Made by a program: the position numbers and the translations under genes
The notes under the pieces: model-generated
What the model saw: the letters and a program-made list of their open reading frames with translations, nothing else
The model's database searches: none
Told to the model about the DNA's origin: nothing
In this document: positions 59,450-64,000 of the stretch, one piece after another
Layout of the letters: every line of letters starts with the position of its first letter
How positions within the stretch are numbered: the first letter of the stretch is position 1
Assembly: GCF_049532905.1 (NCBI RefSeq)
Contig: NZ_CP064032.1
Coordinates: forward strand, 2,542,001 to 2,606,000
Direction: 5' to 3'
Length of the DNA stretch: 64,000 nt
Source: Dyella_B nitratireducens
GTDB taxonomy: Bacteria > Pseudomonadota > Gammaproteobacteria > Xanthomonadales > Rhodanobacteraceae

Positions 59450-59800
59450 TCACACCTCTGCTTTATAAGGCAATTCACTGACTCGAGCGCCTCGCTCCAC
59501 CCACTGTCGAATAGTTTGACGCTCAGCCTCTATGCCATCTCGATAGCGGGACGTCAGATGGTCGTACTGCAAAGCGTTGTCGTACCACCAGAGCGTGTAG
59601 ACCGTGAAATGAGCCCAAATACTGTTCTCGGCTTCGCAGGGATGTTTGACACTCCGAATGTCTAGTATCCAACGGTAGCCCCACAGGCGGTGTTGCTCGT
59701 CTGGTTCCAACAGTGTCAGGTCAAATGCTTCGAGAATTGCGCGGGTCCTATTCTCGTCGGGAAAGTAACGTTGAGCGCGGTGGTTGGATGATTTCGGCAT
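59450..59800 (-). CDS. Hypothetical protein (116 residues)
   Basis: The cytosolic protein starts PKSSNHRAQRYFPDENRTRA and is rich in Trp and Tyr (YRWILDIRS, WAHFTVYTLWWYDNALQYDH), ending in a charged helix. GGAGC lies seven bases before ATG 59800; the in-frame ATG at 59827 lacks a site. I do not recognise the family. It is convergent with the peptide-export operon and ends 260 bases beyond its last gene. Confidence 0.5.
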   Translation of the reverse strand: MPKSSNHRAQRYFPDENRTRAILEAFDLTLLEPDEQHRLWGYRWILDIRSVKHPCEAENSIWAHFTVYTLWWYDNALQYDHLTSRYRDGIEAERQTIRQWVERGARVSELPYKAEV

Positions 59801-59901
59801 GGAAAAGCTCCAAATGAAATCATCCAATCAGTTTCCTTACTCTTGTCAATAGGGTGCCGACTTCGAAATCGTCCAATGTCGTTAGACGAAAGAGAAGACA
59901 T

Positions 59902-60057
59902 TCAAAGACGCTTTCCTCGACCACCTGACTCCTCTACCTTAGCGAGGCGGTCTTCAAGCCGAAGCCGTTCTGCCTTATGAATGAGGGAGCGCAACGTTTC
60001 GAAATACTTTCCTTCGATTTCGCCTTTTGGATTGAGGCGCAGGGTTGAAACACCCCT
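59902..60057 (-). pseudogene. Remnant coding fragment
   Basis: The reverse strand has an open frame reading VSTLRLNPKGEIEGKYFETL and then HKAERLRLEDRLAKVEESGG up to TGA at 59902-59904. It has good coding character but no start codon, being preceded by TAG at 60058-60060. It looks like the 3' end of a gene whose front was lost, at the right edge of the AT-richer region. Confidence 0.35.
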
Positions 60058-60110
60058 CTATACTTCCACTTCATCGCATAACGTCTGGGCAGACACTGGG
60101 AGCAACGCAA

Positions 60111-60677
60111 ATGCTTTTCGGTAGTAGACGTATATCCATCCAACGATGGAGTCGCGCACGTTGGCAAACCCTAGGTGCAACGTTGCTTCTCGGTGGACTC
60201 GCTCTGCCTGCTTCCCTTGTCCGCGCACAAACGACACCTTCGGCTCCACCAACCCTTCGCGTGCTGATTGACGGCAAGCCGGCGATGACATTGGATCGCC
60301 AAGCACTCGCCGGCATGCCGCGCATGAGCATCGACACGACAGCCATTCATCACGAATCGGCCGCCCACTGGCAAGGCGTATCTCTCAAAGACGTTCTGCA
60401 ACATGCCGGCGTGCCCAGCGGCGAACAGTTGCGTGGCCACAACATGGCAACGATGGTGCGCGTGACGGCGTCCGACAACTATCAAGTTGTTTTCAGCCTT
60501 GGCGAACTCGATCCGATGCTGGGCAACGAGCAGGTCATTTTGGCGGATACGCGAGACGGTCAGCCGTTGACCAAGGATGGCCCCTTTCGTCTTGTCTTAC
60601 CGGGCGATAAGCGGCCTGCGCGGTGGATTCATAATGTGACGACTATCGATGTCATCCTTGGCAACGCGGGTCACTGA
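60111..60677 (+). CDS. Exported molybdopterin-binding-domain protein
   Basis: The 188-residue protein has an N-terminal signal (LGATLLLGGLALPASLVRA, about residues 20-38) and one oxidoreductase molybdopterin-binding domain (sulfite-oxidase fold): VLIDGKPAMTLDRQALAGMP, HWQGVSLKDVLQHAGVP, PFRLVLPGDKRPARWIHNVT. Such short forms often lack the cofactor-binding Cys, and none is seen here, so it may be a non-catalytic or substrate-binding version. GGGAG lies eight bases before ATG 60111; the longer frame from 60045 adds an Arg-rich leader. Composition returns to core GC level. Confidence 0.75.
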   Translation: MLFGSRRISIQRWSRARWQTLGATLLLGGLALPASLVRAQTTPSAPPTLRVLIDGKPAMTLDRQALAGMPRMSIDTTAIHHESAAHWQGVSLKDVLQHAGVPSGEQLRGHNMATMVRVTASDNYQVVFSLGELDPMLGNEQVILADTRDGQPLTKDGPFRLVLPGDKRPARWIHNVTTIDVILGNAGH

Positions 60678-60946
60678 AATCAAGCCTGGGGCGTTCAAAG
60701 AGAGGTCCCACAACAAACTGATCCAGATTCTTAGGCACCCCTACATGTTTCGAGCGGCGAAAAACGTGGGAATACCTCGGAACCTGGAACCGTTATCCAG
60801 CACATTGTTAAGAACGATTCCAAGTTGATTTATTGATCGACACATAAAAACTAAAGTCGTACCCGCCCAATAAAGCAGCAACTTCCTCGTAAGGAATTGT
60901 CGCTTCCAACCGCACGGGAAGTGACTTGTTTCCTTCACATTTCTCA

Positions 60947-61195
60947 TTAGCTGACGCGAGCACCAACCCGCTTCAACCGGTGCCTGTCGCGCTCTTTCAA
61001 CAGCAGCGGCATCAACTCCTCGATGTACTTCCTGGCATGCCCACGCGTGGACATGAGATGGAAGCGCCGATGCGCCTCATCCCGCCCGACCAAGGCCATG
61101 TGCGCCTTCCTCAACACATGCAGATAACCCATCAGGGGACTGCCATCGCGCAGGGGTTCATCGTCGCGCAGATCTGGAGTGGGCATCTGATTCAT
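60947..61195 (-). CDS. Small protein coupled to the phosphoesterase gene
   Basis: The 82-residue protein begins MNQMPTPDLRDDEPLRDGSP and continues with a basic helical segment (RKYIEELMPLLLKERDRHRL). Its ATG overlaps the phosphoesterase stop by four bases (ATGA), so both are translated together. No family is recognised and no signal is present. The 270 bases between it and the preceding forward gene hold nothing recognisable. Confidence 0.55.
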   Translation of the reverse strand: MNQMPTPDLRDDEPLRDGSPLMGYLHVLRKAHMALVGRDEAHRRFHLMSTRGHARKYIEELMPLLLKERDRHRLKRVGARVS

Positions 61196-62439
61196 GATCC
61201 GATCCCTTGCGGGCAATCCGCGCGGCAGGTGGTTGTGATCAGGGATAGCAAGTCCTTGGCGTTTCTGTCGCGATCGGTGAGCGCTGGCAGGTTGAACAGT
61301 CGCTCGATCGTGGCAAGCACAGAAGTGTGGTCGTATACGGTGTGGTCGACGCGACCTTGCGCTACCCAGGGTGATACGACAATAGCAGGCACCCGCACAC
61401 CGTAAACGTCAAACAAGAACCCGTTGGTGTTCAAGGACTGATCGGCACCATCGTTCGGAGGAACCGCATTGCCAGGTTTGACGGAATCGTAAAAGCCACC
61501 ATGTTCGTCATAGAGGATCACAAGCAGGCTTTTTTCCCACAGCGGTGATTGGCGAATGGCGTTGTAGACACGAGCCACCAGTTGATCGCCGCCACTTAAA
61601 CCATCCATCGGATGCTGCGAACTGCCACCCTCGTACGTATCGTGCACGATATCGCCGTAGCTGGGTTCGATAAAGGTATAGCGGGCGGTATAGCCTGCCG
61701 CAAGGTCGCTCTCGAAATGCGACAGATCGTCGATGTCGAAGAAGCTGATGCCCTTGATGGATGCAATCTGTGGCACACGCCCCAACATCGAACCCAGCTG
61801 GTCCTGGTAAAGGTGATAGTTACCCTTGCCCAACGCATCAAAGATCGATCCCTTCGGATAAGGAAAACCATCGACGCATTCCCAGTCGCTCATTTCCGCG
61901 GAGGTCGGCGAATGATCCAAACCCGCCGATGACGCCCCATGCAGGAAATACCGATTCGGCCATGTCGGCCCGGGCAGTGACGAATGCCAGCCATCGCACA
62001 GTACGAACTCGGTAGCCAACTTATAGAGTGCCGGCGACGCTGTACTGATGAAAGCACCCCGCATGACCTCCCCTGCGGCGGCCGGTTGCGGCGGCGTTCC
62101 TTCGTCCTTTGCTGTTGCGTAGTTGGAAACAAAGCCGGAGTTGTCGACGGGCGGATAGGCTTGTCCTCTCTGGTACTGGATGCCAGCGCCGCAGAGCTGT
62201 TCAAGCACATCCGTGAACTCATGCCCAGGATCGGTCGGCATCTGGACTGGCGCGCCATCACCAAATGCATAGACATTGCCGCCGTAAGCATTCGTATTTT
62301 GGGATGTAGCGGCGACGATGCCAGGTATGCCCGAATGCGCAAACAGATGATCGAACGACCGGTTTTCCAGCATCAGCACGAATACGTGTTGAATGCTGGT
62401 AGAAATCAGTGACGATGGAGCCGTGGCGTCTGTACCCAT
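61192..62439 (-). CDS. Phospholipase C / acid-phosphatase-type phosphoesterase
   Basis: The 415-residue enzyme of the PF04185 family has HVFVLMLENRSFDHLFAHSG at the N-terminus (metal ligands Glu-Asn), FIEPSYGDIVHDTYEGGSS, VILYDEHGGFYDSV (Asp-Glu-His) and VDHTVYDHTSVLATIERLF (His), the set of bacterial non-haemolytic phospholipase C and AcpA-like phosphatases. It is shorter than secreted PLC (about 700) and has no signal peptide at the ATG, so export would need another route or it is cytosolic. It is a distant relative of the 4568-6370 gene. Confidence 0.82.
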   Translation of the reverse strand: MGTDATAPSSLISTSIQHVFVLMLENRSFDHLFAHSGIPGIVAATSQNTNAYGGNVYAFGDGAPVQMPTDPGHEFTDVLEQLCGAGIQYQRGQAYPPVDNSGFVSNYATAKDEGTPPQPAAAGEVMRGAFISTASPALYKLATEFVLCDGWHSSLPGPTWPNRYFLHGASSAGLDHSPTSAEMSDWECVDGFPYPKGSIFDALGKGNYHLYQDQLGSMLGRVPQIASIKGISFFDIDDLSHFESDLAAGYTARYTFIEPSYGDIVHDTYEGGSSQHPMDGLSGGDQLVARVYNAIRQSPLWEKSLLVILYDEHGGFYDSVKPGNAVPPNDGADQSLNTNGFLFDVYGVRVPAIVVSPWVAQGRVDHTVYDHTSVLATIERLFNLPALTDRDRNAKDLLSLITTTCRADCPQGIGS

Positions 62440-62639
62440 AGAACCCCCTAATCCCGGAGTAATCGGTTACGAGCATAGTGACGGGCGAGGCACATTCTCG
62501 CACGTTCACAAGCTCATCACGCCCCCTTGTGGCCTGCTGAATGGTGCTCTCGCTGCCTCTGGCTCATCACTTTTCCAGCGCAGGCGGGGAGCTAGATTGC
62601 GTTCCACTCCTAACCATTCACCATGCAAGGGGAAACATC

Positions 62640-63095
62640 ATGCGTAAAGTTACTCGTGCCGCGCTCGGCATGTTTCTGGGCCTGAGCTTGTCCGGACTGG
62701 CCGTGGCTGCGGAGCCAGCTGCCACGGGTTTGGGGCAGGCATGGCCCAATGCCGTGGATGTCAGCTTGAGCCCGCACTGGCACGTTTATGTGTTCGTCAT
62801 GAACGGTGTCAAATATGTCCAGGTCAATGACATTGACGGGAATGTCGTTGGTGCGGTCGGGACGGCAGGAGGACAATTCATTACGCTACCGATTGGAGAA
62901 GACTCCCAATATGTGTCGACGCCGCAGCAACGTGCGGCCAATACGTCCTCGACAAAAGCAGCAACGCCAACCACGATCTATCGAGACAGTTCAACCGTGC
63001 TCACCGCCACACAGCAAGGCAATGGGGTGACGATACTGAACGCTTCGACTGCCGACGAATGCCAAGACCCTTCTGCTTGCGGGTCACTCAACTGA
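62640..63095 (+). CDS. Small secreted protein of unknown function
   Basis: The 151-residue protein has a signal peptide (RAALGMFLGLSLSGLAVAA, cut near residue 24) and a beta-like segment HWHVYVFVMNGVKYVQVNDI, with DGNVVGAVGTAGGQFITLPI. A Thr/Ser-rich tail has two Cys near the end (ECQDPSACGSL). AAGGGGAAAC lies before ATG 62640. It is a single gene in the divergent space beside the phosphoesterase. No family recognised. Confidence 0.6.
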   Translation: MRKVTRAALGMFLGLSLSGLAVAAEPAATGLGQAWPNAVDVSLSPHWHVYVFVMNGVKYVQVNDIDGNVVGAVGTAGGQFITLPIGEDSQYVSTPQQRAANTSSTKAATPTTIYRDSSTVLTATQQGNGVTILNASTADECQDPSACGSLN

Positions 63096-63115
63096 CGACG
63101 TCCGCAAGCCACTCA

Positions 63116-64000
63116 TCACCCGGCGGGGCTGATCGCAACGCCGGGTAAGGCGGGATCAAGCAGCAGAATGCTGATCTGATGTCCGCCTGATATGGATCGG
63201 GTACGCGTGCGCCCCTGGAAAACCGCCGCCCTGTCTCTTACCGCTCGCAGGCCAAGGCCACTGGTCCCGCGCACAAGGCGCGGAAGCAGTTCTTCCCAGT
63301 CGATAAAGGCAAGTTGCGCGGGATACGCTCGAAAACGGGCAACGATCAATACGCCAACTCGTTCTTGTCTTTCCGCAATTCGTAAGTGGATCCGGATATC
63401 GCTCACATTCTTCTTCGTGCAAGCGTCAGCCACGACCTCCCAAATAATGCGGTAGATGGTCATGCGCAATGTGTTGGAAAGCCTGCTTACTGACCCGCGC
63501 AAATCGCACGAATAGGTCAATCCTACCTCCTTGAGCATGAGCGGCAGGCCGCCTTCCTGCAAAGCACTGGGAAGACCTCGTTCCCGTAGTGCGATGGGAT
63601 ATAGGCCGTCAGCTAAGCGGTGAAGTTGGTCCTGCGCAACCAGTGCATGGCGCTGATACCCCCGATCGTCAATCGCCGGCTGCAGATGACGAAGGCGTCC
63701 CATCATCATCGCAAACCCAGCTTGGACATCCTCCCTGATCTGCTCCAACGCCGTCGACGTCATACGCAACTGCATTTCACCCAAGTAAATGCTGCGCTGT
63801 GCCAAAGCCAGCGCCATGAGAACGTCCGTGCGGTCCTTCTCAACATGCTGATCGAGCGACCCGATACGCGCGCCCATGATCAACATGGTCGAAATGGCAA
63901 ACGACAAGATGGATTCAGCCTGAAGGGTTGTCAAATCCCATACTGCGTTGGACATCAACAACATCACTGTGCAGCTTGCCGCCGCTCCCCCAACGGCTAC
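63116..64000 (-). CDS. Sensor histidine kinase-like protein, N-terminus beyond window edge
   Basis: The frame is open to the right edge (63116-64000, about 294 residues visible). A membrane segment (LQAESILSFAISTMLIMGAR) is followed by a helical linker and a degenerate HATPase: RMTIYRIIWEVVADACTKKN occupies the N-box place and SGLGLRAVRDRAAVFQG the G-box. The H-box region (LEQIREDVQAGFAMMMGRLR) has no phospho-acceptor His, and the N-box Asn is unclear. It may be a non-canonical HisKA_3-type kinase or a signalling ATPase. Partner regulator not in the window. Confidence 0.65.
   Translation of the reverse strand, partial: VAVGGAAASCTVMLLMSNAVWDLTTLQAESILSFAISTMLIMGARIGSLDQHVEKDRTDVLMALALAQRSIYLGEMQLRMTSTALEQIREDVQAGFAMMMGRLRHLQPAIDDRGYQRHALVAQDQLHRLADGLYPIALRERGLPSALQEGGLPLMLKEVGLTYSCDLRGSVSRLSNTLRMTIYRIIWEVVADACTKKNVSDIRIHLRIAERQERVGVLIVARFRAYPAQLAFIDWEELLPRLVRGTSGLGLRAVRDRAAVFQGRTRTRSISGGHQISILLLDPALPGVAISPAG

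Noticed and set aside
45116..60060. Prophage interpretation of the AT-rich region
   Set aside because: No integrase, terminase, capsid, tail or lysis gene was seen; the content is an export operon plus an IS.

Overview
The window looks like a chromosomal segment of a Rhodanobacteraceae/Xanthomonadales gammaproteobacterium (Dyella or Rhodanobacter type). This is inferred from the GC-rich coding, the metG-rnfB-nth gene order, a complete sux-type sucrose locus (LacI regulator, TonB receptor, amylosucrase, MFS) like the one known from Xanthomonas, and a recurrent intergenic palindromic repeat. No rRNA and no 16S-grade marker is present, so genus is not fixed.

Layout. 1-12.7 kb: housekeeping genes (dcd 5' end, apbC/mrp with an FMN reductase, a DUF2147 protein), a secreted arabinofuranosidase-like enzyme divergent from a secreted phosphoesterase, a DeoR-HAD-MFS operon, then metG, rnfB and nth. 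12.8-20.1 kb: the sucrose locus, with two candidate LacI operators in front of the TonB receptor. 20.2-22.4 kb: a SulP transporter and a beta-carbonic anhydrase carrying a one-base frameshift. 23-30.6 kb: a phosphate-starvation block, namely a porin and pstSCAB-phoU, each preceded by a candidate Pho box, with rnt between them. 30.8-36.6 kb: a membrane glycosyltransferase, rlmB, rnr and tRNA-Leu(CAG). 37-38.5 kb: an orphan Rhs-core/HNH toxin with a DUF4265 partner. 39.2-45.2 kb: EamA exporter, alginate lyase, VapBC, a TPR/SUMF1-like protein, rnd and tRNA-Ala(CGC).

From tRNA-Ala to about 60 kb the sequence is visibly AT-richer and looks acquired. It begins with a small DNA-binding-like gene cut by a 1177-bp IS3-family element (4-bp target duplication; removing the element restores the frame), then an opposite-strand group (beta-barrel-like protein, a 108-residue partner and a 72-residue protein). 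Next comes the most interesting unit, 49.9-59.2 kb. A 111-residue double-glycine-leader peptide is followed by a divergent SelO/YdiU-like pseudokinase, a HlyC-like lysine acyltransferase homologue, a membrane-anchored S41 protease homologue, a C39-peptidase ABC exporter, an HlyD-type adaptor and an AmpG-like MFS permease. The last six genes overlap or are tightly spaced. This reads as a class II microcin-like or other modified-peptide export system with an unusual maturation set. Function, modification and target are inferred, not shown.

60-64 kb returns to GC-rich sequence: a molybdopterin-binding-domain protein, a phospholipase-C-type phosphoesterase with a small partner, a small exported protein, and a sensor-kinase-like gene running off the right edge.

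Two families of intergenic palindromes run through the core. One has six copies (about 65-100 bp, arms GTAGGTTGGGGTGCAAACCCC), and its first bases supply the stop codon of the upstream gene in four of the six. The other is a shorter CTCTCCCC/GGGGAGAG hairpin.
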